Notes: generated by a model not told the origin, from the letters alone. Shown: positions 24,398-33,724, numbered from the stretch's first letter. The stretch is DNA of 64,000 nt from Bacteroidota bacterium (GCA_023458555.1 JAEWYS010000015.1:1-64000); one strand, 5' to 3'. Numbers and translations: made by a program.

Positions 24398-26689
24398 TTA
24401 GATTAACGAGGCAGGGAGTGTGATGGTAAAAATGGTGCCTTTATCCACTTCACTGCAGACCTCGATGACACCCCCATTTTTTTCAATCGTTTGTTTTACA
24501 AGAGACATTCCCAACCCGAGACCGGGGCTAACTTTATGAAGGCGCTTGAATGGAATAAATACTTTACTCTGGTCTTCCTGAGCAATTCCAATGCCATTAT
24601 CCTCAACTTTCAATACAAGCTTGTCTTTGCCGGAAGAATAATTGAAAGAAATTTTTACAACTGGTCTGCGGGAGTCTGACCGGTATTTTATTGCGTTGTT
24701 TATCAGATTGAAAAGTATGCTCCGGATTTCTTTCGGACGAATGCGAAGTTTTTTTATCTGGAGATCGATATGCAGATCAGGATCATTTTCGATTATCAGG
24801 TCGCCGATAGAAGTTAATACATCATTGAGTATTTCTCCGACATCGACCAGTTCCGGTATTTCATTATCTTCCTCATTGCTGACTGGTATCTCGGTGAGGT
24901 CTATAACCAGATTTTTCAGGACCTTGTTTGATTTCTGCACCAGACTGAAGATTTGCCGGAGATTGTCATTGGTTGTAAGGTAGGATTTTAGCTCTTCCTG
25001 CATCATGTTGAGCAGAAATTCCATATTTTTGATAGGGTTGCGCAGATCATGCGAAGCAATATGGATAAAGCTGTCCAGTTCTTTATTCAGCTTGGCCAGA
25101 TGCTGATTGGTGAAATTTAGTCTTGTAAGATCATGATTGAGCTGCTGTTCGCTTTTTTCGAGATTTTCAAGCTGAGTTTTCTGATCGTGTATATCTGTAG
25201 AGGTTCCGATCCAGCGGATAATACAATTGTCGTCGTCCAGTATGGGAGTTGCTCTTGTCAGAAACCAGCGATATTCACCTTCTTTGTTTCGCAGACGCAG
25301 TTCAGCGCTCAGATCCCGTTGTGTTTGAGAGCATTCAATCCATGCCTGCCTGATTACAGGAAGATCATCAGGAAAAACAATATCGCTCCACATATCTTTG
25401 GTCATATTCTTCGGGAGACTACCGAGATATTCGAGCCAGCGAAGATTGAAATAATCTCCATGTCCCTTTGCATTGACCGAATATACGAGCTGAGGCATTG
25501 ACTCGGCAAGTATCTGATACATTTGCTCCGTTGTACGAAGCTTGCTTTCGATGACTTTTACATCGGACATTTTGAGCATTGAGCCTACCATACGTACAGG
25601 GTTCAGTTGTTCATCCCTGATGATATATCCTCTGTCAAGAATAAACTCATAGTGTCCATGTCTGCTTAAAAGGCGATATTCTGCTTTCCAGCTTTGTATC
25701 TCCGGATTGTGTATGCTCTTGAACAGTTCGTTGAGAACCGCTTCTTTGTCTTCGGGATGGAGTCGTGATTGCCAGTACTCCAGTCCGTTTGTGCCTTTAT
25801 AGGCGTTACTGCCAAAATCTGTATCGAATATCTCGTTGAAAGTAAGATGATTGTCAATAAGATTCCAGTCCCATGCAATATCGTTGGTGGCTTTTGTGAG
25901 CAAACGAAACCGTTCGTTGCTAAGTTCCAGCTCCTGGGTACGCTGCGCTATTGTTGACTCAAGATCATCATTCAGGCGTTGAAGCTCAGTGTTGGGCCTA
26001 CTACTCAGCTTTCCGTTGACTCTGACCAGCGCTGATTCTGATTCTTGCGGGGCACTTATATCAGCGATAGTTCCTAAAAAGCGGGTATATTGTTTTTCCT
26101 TATGGTGCTCTACGTCTGCTTTAAGTCGGGCCTGAAATGATCGTCCGGAGGGGAGAAAAATCCGTGTCTCAATAGTATAGGAGCTATCGGAGCTATGCGG
26201 AAAAAGGACGTATTCTTCAATCAAATGCCTGTCTGATGGATTGACTCTGTCCAGAAAATCCCGGAAAGAGACAGGCACACCCGGATCAAACTCAAGAAGA
26301 GAATGCAGCTCTTCTGTACATTGGAAAACATTGCTTGCAATATTTAATGAAAAAGGAGCAATACGCACCTCCGGATACGAAGGAGCCTGCAGATGGCTGA
26401 GGACAATTATTCCGCAACTCTCTTTGTCAGGTTCTTCTTCTATCGGTATATAATGGTGCTGCAGGTGATGGCCGAAATTACGGAAGACCAAAAAAATGTC
26501 CGGATTCGGGTCGGTGAAAAAAACTGAAAAATCAAGCTCATAGCATGCAGAAGCGGAGAGGTTCAGAAGAACAGGAAATGCATTGTTGATCCAGATAGCT
26601 TTACCGGATTTACCGATAATGGCGATACCCTCGGAAACCGAATTCATCATGCTGGTAAAGTATTTGATATTAAATGCTTCCGGTATCAA
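24398..26689 (-). CDS. PAS-domain sensor histidine kinase
   Basis: A 763-residue cytoplasmic kinase without clear membrane helices. An N-terminal PAS (about 12-70) is followed by an irregular PAS-like region, a coiled coil around 235-262, two PAS/PAC modules (about 262-385 and 385-505), a second coiled coil, a HisKA box with the phospho-accepting His near 545 (HIASHDLRNP), and a HATPase domain with N-box NLINNAIKYRS, G1 DNGIGIA and G2 GLGLGMSL. No receiver domain is fused and no response regulator is nearby. TTG 26689 is the earliest start; ATG 26650 would lose 13 residues. The position beside usp and cox genes suggests redox or energy sensing (inference). Confidence 0.88.
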   Translation of the reverse strand: MIPEAFNIKYFTSMMNSVSEGIAIIGKSGKAIWINNAFPVLLNLSASACYELDFSVFFTDPNPDIFLVFRNFGHHLQHHYIPIEEEPDKESCGIIVLSHLQAPSYPEVRIAPFSLNIASNVFQCTEELHSLLEFDPGVPVSFRDFLDRVNPSDRHLIEEYVLFPHSSDSSYTIETRIFLPSGRSFQARLKADVEHHKEKQYTRFLGTIADISAPQESESALVRVNGKLSSRPNTELQRLNDDLESTIAQRTQELELSNERFRLLTKATNDIAWDWNLIDNHLTFNEIFDTDFGSNAYKGTNGLEYWQSRLHPEDKEAVLNELFKSIHNPEIQSWKAEYRLLSRHGHYEFILDRGYIIRDEQLNPVRMVGSMLKMSDVKVIESKLRTTEQMYQILAESMPQLVYSVNAKGHGDYFNLRWLEYLGSLPKNMTKDMWSDIVFPDDLPVIRQAWIECSQTQRDLSAELRLRNKEGEYRWFLTRATPILDDDNCIIRWIGTSTDIHDQKTQLENLEKSEQQLNHDLTRLNFTNQHLAKLNKELDSFIHIASHDLRNPIKNMEFLLNMMQEELKSYLTTNDNLRQIFSLVQKSNKVLKNLVIDLTEIPVSNEEDNEIPELVDVGEILNDVLTSIGDLIIENDPDLHIDLQIKKLRIRPKEIRSILFNLINNAIKYRSDSRRPVVKISFNYSSGKDKLVLKVEDNGIGIAQEDQSKVFIPFKRLHKVSPGLGLGMSLVKQTIEKNGGVIEVCSEVDKGTIFTITLPASLI

Positions 26690-26914
26690 ATGAGTTGCGA
26701 ATAATTGAGTTTGCTGATGAATTCAAAACTTATCAACTTAGCTTACAATAAAAAGTTAAGCCAGATCCATTGTAAAAAATTAGCTATGTGGTTTTTAGTT
26801 ATGTAAAAATAATGAATTTTATTTCAATATAAGCAGCCGCCCCGGATATCTTTTAATGACAGCCGGAAAGGGTTTCCGGTCCGGTTGCAGGCAAAAAAAA
26901 AAGTATTATATAGC

Positions 26915-27448
26915 ATGTTGGGCATTTTTTTTATAACTTTTGAAATTGTTTCAGACTTAACGTGGATGCGACGATTAATTTTAAAAATAATAGATCCGTT
27001 TTATTTTATTTTTAAACCGATTATGGATTTGCAGACGTACCGGTACGGGGTATGCGGAAGCGGGAATACGCTGCTCGATATTCTGGTATATTTTATTTCA
27101 TACAATTATATTCTTGACAAGCAGCCGGTCCATTTTGGATTTCTGACTATAAGCCCTCATATCGCGGCATTTATCCTTTCATTTATGGTATCTTTTCCGA
27201 TCGGATTTTTTCTGATGCGTACAGTTGTTTTTGCGGAATCTACTGTAAGGGGAAGAGTGCAGCTGGTCCGGTATTTTTCTGTTCTCTTGCTGAATATCAT
27301 TCTGAACTATGTATTTCTGAAAATCATGGTCGAATATATGCATGTATATCCGACTGTTGCCAAAGTGTTCATAACCTGTTTGATTGTGCTGGTTTCCTAC
27401 CTGCTGCAGAGAAAGTTTACTTTTAAGGTAGCTAAATCCGGAGTATAG
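26915..27448 (+). CDS. GtrA-like membrane protein
   Basis: A 177-residue protein with about four membrane helices. The GtrA-type core begins at LQTYRYGVCGSGNTLLDILVYF and ends LLQRKFTFK, the family's usual last helix and Arg-Lys end. GtrA proteins are thought to move polyprenyl-linked sugars for cell-surface polysaccharide modification. No glycosyltransferase partner lies nearby. Start uncertain: ATG 26915 is used here, while TTG 26885 would add ten mostly basic residues. It is followed 46 nt later by the twin ABC ATPase. Confidence 0.72.
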   Translation: MLGIFFITFEIVSDLTWMRRLILKIIDPFYFIFKPIMDLQTYRYGVCGSGNTLLDILVYFISYNYILDKQPVHFGFLTISPHIAAFILSFMVSFPIGFFLMRTVVFAESTVRGRVQLVRYFSVLLLNIILNYVFLKIMVEYMHVYPTVAKVFITCLIVLVSYLLQRKFTFKVAKSGV

Positions 27449-27494
27449 TTCTTCCGTATCTGATAACTCCCCCGGTATAATTGTATAGTGCTTT

Positions 27495-29006
27495 ATGAGT
27501 GAAAAGAATGAATCCCTGATCGAGTTGAAGCATTTGTCCTGTACGTTTGCAGGCAAGAATATTCTGGATGATCTTTCCATGCGGATTGAGAAAGCTTCTC
27601 TGGCAGTAGTATGTGGTCTGAGCGGTAGTGGCAAAACCGTGCTGGCTAAGATAATCGGTGGGAAGCTGGAGCCTGCAAATGGGGATATACAGTATGCTGC
27701 GAATGTACGTGAGAATACAGGCTGGGTATCTCAGCAACATGATTTCAGAGAATTGGTTGAAGGCGGAACGTATTATCAGCAACGATATGATAATACCTTT
27801 GGCCGTGATCTGCCGAAGGTCGGATGTTTTTTTAAGGAAGAGCTGAACGATGACCATTTTTTCAGAGAAATCCTCTCCGTGCTTCGCATTGAAGAGCTGA
27901 AAGATAAACTGTTTCTTGAATTATCCAATGGTGAAAGTAAGCGTGTACAGCTGGCGCTTACCCTATTGCGAAAACCTGTCTTGTTAATCCTGGACAATCC
28001 TTTTGTCGGGCTGGATAAAGAAACCAGAGCAATTTTGCATGGTATAATCAAACTATTGACGCAAAGAGGGGTGAGTATCTTGCTTTTGTGTGGGATGACC
28101 GACCTCCCGGATAGAGCGGATCAGTATTATTTCCTTGAAGGCGGAAAACTGCATCGCAAAGCCTCCGGAGAGGAATTGCTAAAAGAAGTTAATGTACAGG
28201 TTGGCGAAACAAGCAGGTTCAATGATATAAAATCAGTATTCGCTGTCGGATCTGAACATTCCGGAGAACAATATGGCTTCGTAAATGCAGTGGAAATGGA
28301 AGGAGTGCGTGTGCGTTATGGAGACAAAGTGATTTTGCAGGATATAAACTGGATTGTAAAGAAAGGAGAGTGTTGGGCGCTCACGGGACCCAATGGCTCC
28401 GGAAAATCGACTCTGCTGAGTTTGATAAACGGAGATAACCCCAAAGCATATACGAATCGTGTACGGGTTTTTGATAAGCAACGAGGTAGCGGAGAAAGTA
28501 TCTGGGAACTAAAAAGTAAAATCGGATATGTATCACCGGAGCTGCACTTGTTCTTCCAGCGTTCACCTTCGTTTACAGAGTCGCTCGTAAGTACTGAGCG
28601 CAGGTCGGCGCCAGGGTTAAAAAAGCTTCTCTTTACCTGTCTGGATTGCGTTACTTCAGGCTTTAATGAACAGATTGGCTGGTCCGGAGCGGCGACTGCT
28701 CATCAGAAAAAGCTGGCGATGCAGTGGATGGAGGCTTTTCAGATTCCGGACCTGAAAGATCAGCCATTTTCGATGGTATCTCTGGGAGTGCAGAGAGTAG
28801 TGCTGCTGGCAAGAGCTCTCGTTAAAAATCCGCCTTTACTGATTCTGGACGAACCATGTCAGGGACTTGATGAAATCCAGATTGAGCGTTTCAGACAAAT
28901 TGTGGATATGGTCTGCACTTCATTTGGCAAGACACTGATTTATGTAGCCCACTATGATCAGCATATTCCGTCCTGTGTAACCCGGAGATTTGATCTTGCC
29001 TTATAG
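27495..29006 (+). CDS. ModF/PhrA-like twin ABC ATPase
   Basis: A 503-residue soluble protein with two ABC nucleotide-binding domains and no membrane part. Domain 1 has GLSGSGKTV, LSNGESKR and LLILDNPFVGLD, where the catalytic Glu position reads Asn. Domain 2 has GPNGSGKST, an altered signature VSLGVQR, LLILDEPCQGLD and a switch His in AHYDQH. This layout matches ModF/PhrA, twin ATPases of uncertain role first seen beside molybdate transport genes. No molybdate genes are here. Because domain 1 carries DN instead of DE, it may bind but not hydrolyse ATP. Its 3' end overlaps the convergent corA by 6 nt. Confidence 0.8.
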   Translation: MSEKNESLIELKHLSCTFAGKNILDDLSMRIEKASLAVVCGLSGSGKTVLAKIIGGKLEPANGDIQYAANVRENTGWVSQQHDFRELVEGGTYYQQRYDNTFGRDLPKVGCFFKEELNDDHFFREILSVLRIEELKDKLFLELSNGESKRVQLALTLLRKPVLLILDNPFVGLDKETRAILHGIIKLLTQRGVSILLLCGMTDLPDRADQYYFLEGGKLHRKASGEELLKEVNVQVGETSRFNDIKSVFAVGSEHSGEQYGFVNAVEMEGVRVRYGDKVILQDINWIVKKGECWALTGPNGSGKSTLLSLINGDNPKAYTNRVRVFDKQRGSGESIWELKSKIGYVSPELHLFFQRSPSFTESLVSTERRSAPGLKKLLFTCLDCVTSGFNEQIGWSGAATAHQKKLAMQWMEAFQIPDLKDQPFSMVSLGVQRVVLLARALVKNPPLLILDEPCQGLDEIQIERFRQIVDMVCTSFGKTLIYVAHYDQHIPSCVTRRFDLAL

Positions 29007-29951
29007 CCATTTCCGGTGTCTGAAATACCAGAGAAAGGCAAGAGAAGCCAGAAGCATCATGGCGATTGCAAATGGATATCCCCAGCTCCATCCGAGTTCG
29101 GGCATATAGGAAAAGTTCATACCGTAAATGCTTGCGATCAGAGTAGGCGGCATAAACACAACAGTCACTACAGTAAAAATCTTAATTACCTGGTTCTGCT
29201 CTATATTAACAAGCCCCAGGAAAGTGTTTTGAAGAAATTCAAGTCGTTCAAAACTGAATTCTGTATGCTGGAGAAGTGATGTTATGTCCTTGATCAGAAT
29301 ACGGAGACGCTCTTTCTCCGGCTCCTGAATAAAAGAACTTTTGAGCAAGGAAGAAACCAGGCGTTGTTTATCAACAATACTTTCGCGGATCAGAATGGTG
29401 TTTTCCTGCAGCTCGGTGATCTTAATAAGGATTTCTTCTTTAAAAGAACGTTCTTTAAGAAGCTTTTTACTGACAGCATTTGTCTGACGTGTAAGGGATT
29501 CGATAAAATCGGCATCCAGGTCTATTCTGGATTCAAGCAGTAATGTCCATATCTGTGATGCTTTCGAAATCTGGCTGTTCCGATAGGTTTTTAACTTTCT
29601 GACAACATCTGCAAAGGCTTTCAGGTCTGCATTTCTGACGGTGAAAAGAATATTTTCTTTCAGTATAAATGAAACCTGCTTGGTTACGTAGGACTGGTTT
29701 TCACTCACGACAAAAGCATTGTTTGCCTCTACGGTATAGATATCTTCAATATATCTTGAACTGCTTTCAATCTCAGCAGCTTCCTGCGAAGTGAATAATT
29801 CAATTCTGAACAGCTCTTCTATTTTCTGTTTTTCCTCACTTGTGGGTGATTGCAGATCTACCCAGATTAGTCTGGGGTCTTCGGGGGTAATAGTTTCCGG
29901 ATCTTTTTCCCATTTTATTTCATTATCTTTAATATAAAATATCCGAATCAT
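29001..29951 (-). CDS. corA: CorA-family magnesium/cobalt transporter
   Basis: A 316-residue protein with a long N-terminal cytoplasmic domain rich in helices (about 1-255) and two C-terminal membrane helices. The diagnostic GMN motif is in YGMNFSYMPELGW (277-279), and the last residues are basic (RHRKWL). CorA pentamers carry Mg2+ passively down its electrochemical gradient. It converges on the twin ATPase gene with a 6-nt overlap of 3' ends. Confidence 0.92.
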   Translation of the reverse strand: MIRIFYIKDNEIKWEKDPETITPEDPRLIWVDLQSPTSEEKQKIEELFRIELFTSQEAAEIESSSRYIEDIYTVEANNAFVVSENQSYVTKQVSFILKENILFTVRNADLKAFADVVRKLKTYRNSQISKASQIWTLLLESRIDLDADFIESLTRQTNAVSKKLLKERSFKEEILIKITELQENTILIRESIVDKQRLVSSLLKSSFIQEPEKERLRILIKDITSLLQHTEFSFERLEFLQNTFLGLVNIEQNQVIKIFTVVTVVFMPPTLIASIYGMNFSYMPELGWSWGYPFAIAMMLLASLAFLWYFRHRKWL

Positions 29952-30121
29952 ACAGCGGTGCTTTGTGAAGCAAGTTAATTATGTCCCTGCCAAAATAAAA
30001 ATAAGTAATCATTTGTTTAAACTTTCTTAATACTGAATTGTATTTTAGAGCAACTTTGGTTTAGCCTGTAATTCTATGATTTTTTACTTAGCCTAAAATT
30101 TTAGACCGGCAGATATATTAC

Positions 30122-30152
30122 TTGGTTGTTGAGAAAAAAAAAACTATGTTTG
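30122..30152 (+). promoter_or_regulatory. Promoter of tRNA-Arg
   Basis: TTG at 30122-30124, 20 nt, then TATGTTTG at 30145-30152: a good Bacteroidota promoter. The predicted start near 30159 is 8 nt before the tRNA. Confidence 0.62.
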
Positions 30153-30166
30153 CACCGCCTAAATAA

Positions 30167-30238
30167 GGCCCCATAGTTCAATGGATAGAATTTCAGATTC
30201 CGGTTCTGAAGATTTGGGTTCGAGTCCCGATGGGGTCA
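30167..30238 (+). tRNA. tRNA-Arg (anticodon CCG)
   Basis: Acceptor GGCCCCA pairs with TGGGGTC (30231-30237), and the discriminator A is at 30238. The D-arm is GTTC/GAAT, the anticodon stem TCAGA/TCTGA encloses TTCCGGT (anticodon CCG at 30200-30202), and the T-arm contains GGTTCGAGTCC. CCA is not encoded. 72 nt. Confidence 0.93.
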
Positions 30239-30640
30239 CAAGAGCGGTTTCAGGCCGCTTTTTTTATGCATTGAATATAACGATCGATTAATTGGAAAAT
30301 GGATCATTGAATGTATTTCCTTCTCCACCGGTACCTTCATGGCCAGGAGCAGTCCACGACCGGGAACCTGGTTTTAGGAATTCCTGATCTTATCTACCGG
30401 CAGATCTTCTTTTTTATATTTCATTTTCAATTAAAACTGCCTACCCGTTATGAAGGACTTATCACAGTTTTCTTTATCTTTGGGTGGAATTCCTCTTTTC
30501 TTCAATTTTGGGCGTATGATGGATATTTGTATTACCGTAATTACCGTCTGAGTAATTACATCTTCAACCAATAATTTTATAATAGTTTCTGCGCCTTCGG
30601 CAGCGGAACGATTTCTTGTTTTATTTAATTTCCATTAGTA
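30239..30640. other. Intergenic stretch, no gene recognised
   Basis: It begins with the tRNA-Arg terminator. An 87-codon frame at 30311-30574 is rich in aromatic residues and resembles no family I know. Its composition looks like translated AT-rich non-coding DNA, so it is not called. Nothing else stands out. Confidence 0.5.
30243..30265 (+). terminator. Terminator of tRNA-Arg
   Basis: Stem AGCGG (30243-30247) / CCGCT (30255-30259) followed by a T7 run, five nucleotides after the tRNA. Confidence 0.7.
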
Positions 30641-31156
30641 ATGCATAAATACAATTATACTATCAGGAGAGAAGAGCCTTCTGATATCGGAGCTATCGAT
30701 CAGGTAACAAAGGCTGCGTTTGCCTCCGCAGCATATAGCAGTGGAACGGAATCGTTCATCATAAAAGCCCTACGCACAAATGGCCAACTGACCGTTTCTC
30801 TGGTAGCAGAGGAGAAGGGCGTATTGATAGGACATATTGCTATCTCGCCTGTAACCATTTCTTCAGGAAATGAAGGCTGGTTTGGACTGGGGCCTGTATC
30901 AGTGATCTCTTCCAAACAGGGATCTGGCGTGGGTTCCGGCCTGATCAGGGCCGCCATTGATGCATTGCGGGAGCTGCAAGCAGCCGGCTGTGTGGTACTG
31001 GGTGAGCCTTCCTATTATGGCCGGTTCGGATTCAGGAGCGATGCCCGTTTGCAATATCTGCATGCTCCTGCCGAGTATTTCCAGATACAGTCATTTACAG
31101 GAAAGATACCGGAGGGGACTGTGGAATATGCTGATAGTTTCAACGTCACCAGTTGA
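30641..31156 (+). CDS. GNAT N-acetyltransferase (YhbS-like)
   Basis: A 171-residue acetyltransferase. The N-terminal strand YTIRREEPSDIGAIDQVTKAAF is typical of the YhbS group. The acetyl-CoA pyrophosphate loop is in SKQGSGVGSGLI (Q-x-x-G-x-G form, about 90-101), and the C-terminal part VLGEPSYYGRFGF is the YhbS signature. The substrate is unknown. It stands alone with its own terminator. Confidence 0.87.
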   Translation: MHKYNYTIRREEPSDIGAIDQVTKAAFASAAYSSGTESFIIKALRTNGQLTVSLVAEEKGVLIGHIAISPVTISSGNEGWFGLGPVSVISSKQGSGVGSGLIRAAIDALRELQAAGCVVLGEPSYYGRFGFRSDARLQYLHAPAEYFQIQSFTGKIPEGTVEYADSFNVTS

Positions 31157-31176
31157 ATTTAATCAGATGTAAATAG

Positions 31177-31213
31177 AAGAGGCTGTCTCAACAGGATTGA
31201 ACAGCCTCTTTTT
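31177..31213 (+). terminator. Terminator of the acetyltransferase gene
   Basis: Stem AAGAGGCTGT (31177-31186) / ACAGCCTCTT (31201-31210) plus T-run. The stem is nearly identical to that of the terminator at 37483-37518. Confidence 0.82.
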
Positions 31214-31281
31214 GCTGCCATTGATATAAATAAGACAAATGGCACCAGATCAGTTTTTTCAGCTAATTTTTTAAGATCAAA

Positions 31282-31337
31282 GACGAAAAGAGTTTGAGTA
31301 TTATACCATAAGGTGTGTTTCTATAGGAGATTTCGTC
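31282..31337. other. Widely spaced inverted repeat upstream of the aminotransferase
   Basis: GACGAAA (31282-31288) and TTTCGTC (31331-31337) are complementary and separated by 42 nt, followed by C and a T6 run. This could be a transcript structure such as an attenuator, or chance. A smaller CTCCTcaGGAG hairpin follows near 31364-31374. Confidence 0.25.
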
Positions 31338-31389
31338 CTTTTTTATTCAATAAAGTTATCCTGCTCCTCAGGAGAATTATATTTTTATT

Positions 31390-31397
31390 TAATTTTG
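31390..31397 (+). promoter_or_regulatory. Candidate -7 element of the aminotransferase gene
   Basis: TAATTTTG fits TAnnTTTG and would give a start about 12 nt before the ATG. No -33 element is evident at the proper spacing. Confidence 0.33.
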
Positions 31398-31415
31398 CGG
31401 AAGAAATAGTGATAC

Positions 31416-32720
31416 ATGAGAAATAAACTGTTAAGCGAAGGGTCTAAGGAGCTCAGCTATGAGATACGGGAGATTGTAAAGAAAGCAGATCTGGTACATC
31501 AGGCAGGTCAGGCGGTTTACATGGAGAATATCGGTGATCCGATTCAGAAGAAGCAGCAGATTCCTGCCTGGATGAAGGAGATTATTGCAGATCTTGTAAT
31601 GAAAAATGAGACGTATGGATATTGTCCCTCAAAAGGGATTCTGGAGACCAGGAAGTTTTTGGCTGATCTGAATAATGCCAAAGGGGGAGCTCAGATTACA
31701 GCAAATGATATCTTGTTTTTTAATGGTCTTGGAGATGCCATAGCCAAAGTTTATCAGTTTATCAGTCGCAACTCGAGAGTAATCGGTCCATCTCCTGCGT
31801 ATTCGACTCACTCATCAGCAGAAGCCGCCCATGCTTCACAGGAGCCACTTACTTACAAGCTTGACCCGGACAATCACTGGTACCCGGATCTGGATGATTT
31901 ATACAATAAAGTTAAGTACAATCCGAACATTGTCGGTATTCTGATTATCAACCCGGACAATCCGACCGGTATGGTTTACCCCTATGAGCACCTGAAGCGA
32001 ATTGTGGAAATTGCCGAGGAGTTTGATCTGATGCTGATCAGTGATGAGATATATCTGAATATTACCTACAATGGAGCCAGAGCATATTCGCTTGCCGAGA
32101 TTATCGGCGATGTACCAGGTATTGCTCTTAAGGGTATTTCAAAAGAATTTCCCTGGCCAGGTTCCCGTTGCGGCTGGATGGAGTACTACAATCGCTCGGC
32201 TGATCCGCAGTTTGATGCATTCTGCTCTGTTCTGGATAATGCCAAAATGATTGAGGTATGTTCTACAACATTGCCTCAGCTGGCTATTCCGCGGATTATG
32301 GGCGACCCCCGTTATATGCCTTACAGAAGAGAAGTCAATGAAGCAATCGGGCGTAGAAGCAGGATTATAGCCGATATTCTAGGGCAGGTTCCAGAGCTTA
32401 GATTCAATGAAACGTATGGTGCATTCTATAATACCATTATTTTTAAAGAAGGTGTGCTGAATGATAATCAGTATCTGGAAATAAAAAATCCGGATATAAA
32501 GGCGCTTGTGGAGAAGTGGGTGAGTGAACCCGGGGTAGCCAATGATAAACGGTTTGTATATTATCTTTTGGGAGCTACAGGGATCTGTGTTGTACCGATT
32601 TCATCGTTTTGCTCAGATCTTAAAGGGTTTCGGGTGACCCTGCTCGAGGAAAATGAAAAAGAGCTTATCAATATTTTCACTACGCTCAGAGATGCTATAA
32701 CACATTATCTGAAGAGCTGA
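31416..32720 (+). CDS. PLP-dependent class I/II aminotransferase
   Basis: A 434-residue fold-type I aminotransferase. Landmarks are YGYCPSKGILETRKFLA near 67-85, the NPDNPTGMVY motif near 184, SDEIYLN near 208 with the Asp that holds the PLP ring nitrogen, the Schiff-base lysine in KGISKEFPWPGSRCGW (around 245-248), and the Arg that binds the substrate carboxylate near the C-terminus. The closest well-known relatives are aspartate/alanine aminotransferase-like enzymes (AlaA/AspC type). The exact amino acid cannot be assigned. It is a single-gene unit ending in a strong terminator. Confidence 0.87.
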   Translation: MRNKLLSEGSKELSYEIREIVKKADLVHQAGQAVYMENIGDPIQKKQQIPAWMKEIIADLVMKNETYGYCPSKGILETRKFLADLNNAKGGAQITANDILFFNGLGDAIAKVYQFISRNSRVIGPSPAYSTHSSAEAAHASQEPLTYKLDPDNHWYPDLDDLYNKVKYNPNIVGILIINPDNPTGMVYPYEHLKRIVEIAEEFDLMLISDEIYLNITYNGARAYSLAEIIGDVPGIALKGISKEFPWPGSRCGWMEYYNRSADPQFDAFCSVLDNAKMIEVCSTTLPQLAIPRIMGDPRYMPYRREVNEAIGRRSRIIADILGQVPELRFNETYGAFYNTIIFKEGVLNDNQYLEIKNPDIKALVEKWVSEPGVANDKRFVYYLLGATGICVVPISSFCSDLKGFRVTLLEENEKELINIFTTLRDAITHYLKS

Positions 32721-32773
32721 TTATCAAATAAGGGTAAAACATTTTTGAAGATGTGATTTCTCATCAGAATTGT

Positions 32774-32812
32774 AAAAAGGGAAAAGATCGATTATCTTTT
32801 CCCTTTTATTTT
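32774..32812. terminator. Bidirectional terminator
   Basis: A perfect 14-bp stem (32775-32788 / 32794-32807) with A- and T-runs, between the aminotransferase and the convergent YceI gene. Confidence 0.85.
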
Positions 32813-32833
32813 GTGAGGAATGCTCTGTCCTTG

Positions 32834-33370
32834 TTATTTGCTGAGTTCGCCGGAAACAGTAATGGTATGTTCCGGATCAACCTTATATGTCAGGATTTTG
32901 GGAGGTTCAATCTTGTATTCGGTAATATCAATATTCCATTGTGCATAAAAATTAACTTTATTACCCTGCGGGTGGACAGAACCTTTTATGCTTATATTTT
33001 TGGTTACTCCGTGAATTGTAAAGTCACCTTTCAGAGTAACCTCCTGTTTGCTTTGCTTTTTTGCATCAAAGCCAGCGGTAATTTTCCCTTTAAAAATTGC
33101 TTCAGGGTATTTGTCCGTTTCAAGCGCCTCATTCATATGTTCATCCCGTTTATCCTTGCCGGTTTTAATAGAATTTAATGGTATCTGAAAGTTTACTTCT
33201 CCGCTTTTAGGATCAAGTGTTCCTTTAAGCTGATCTGATTTGCCTGTATATGGATTTCCGGGAGCGCTTCCGCTAACCTCGGCATGAGCATTACTTGTCT
33301 GAAGGTTTTGTGCATGGGTCAGAACAGGAAACCAGCATGCGACCATAAGAAAAAACAATAGCTTGTGCAT
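32834..33370 (-). CDS. YceI family periplasmic protein
   Basis: A 178-residue secreted protein with signal peptide 1-21 (cut after LTHA). The mature part is one YceI beta-barrel, with DPKSGEVNFQIPLNSIKTGKDKRDEHMNEALETDKYPEAIFKG spanning about residues 53-95. YceI proteins are lipocalin-like and can bind polyisoprenoid or similar lipids. Length is normal. Function here is unknown. Confidence 0.88.
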   Translation of the reverse strand: MHKLLFFLMVACWFPVLTHAQNLQTSNAHAEVSGSAPGNPYTGKSDQLKGTLDPKSGEVNFQIPLNSIKTGKDKRDEHMNEALETDKYPEAIFKGKITAGFDAKKQSKQEVTLKGDFTIHGVTKNISIKGSVHPQGNKVNFYAQWNIDITEYKIEPPKILTYKVDPEHTITVSGELSK

Positions 33371-33417
33371 ATTTTTTTACATGGTAAACTCATGAAGAAC
33401 CGGTTTGGTTGGAAGCA

Positions 33418-33618
33418 TCAGAGTTCTTCAAGTGAATAATCACTACCTTTTCCAAACTGAACCAGATTTTCAAACTCATATACATCCAGACTTGTCAGGT
33501 CTTTGATTAAAAAATTGGAATTGGATAATCGCTCAATAACCTGAAACTCGGTAATATCGTGATTGTTGATAAGTTTATATTTTTTTCCAATTCGAACAGT
33601 ATCAATTGAAATGCTCAT
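33418..33618 (-). CDS. Small conserved-type protein, 66 aa, unknown function
   Basis: A 66-residue soluble protein beginning MSISIDTVRIGKKYKL and ending in the acidic YSLEEL. The alternating hydrophobic pattern (about five short strands) suggests a small beta-barrel of SH3-like size. It looks like a real gene: a good ATG, normal composition, its own upstream region divergent from the next gene. No known domain is recognised. Confidence 0.6.
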   Translation of the reverse strand: MSISIDTVRIGKKYKLINNHDITEFQVIERLSNSNFLIKDLTSLDVYEFENLVQFGKGSDYSLEEL

Positions 33619-33724
33619 ATTTTTTTGCTATATTTCTGTAGTGTATTTAAAAATCCGAAATGTAAACAGAACCTAAAATGGGGTTTTTGTCGTATATTTT
33701 CAACAAATAATTTTTAAATAAAGT

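Noticed and set aside
30311..30574. An 87-codon frame after tRNA-Arg
   Set aside because: Aromatic-rich composition, no recognisable motif, no promoter; more likely non-coding DNA.
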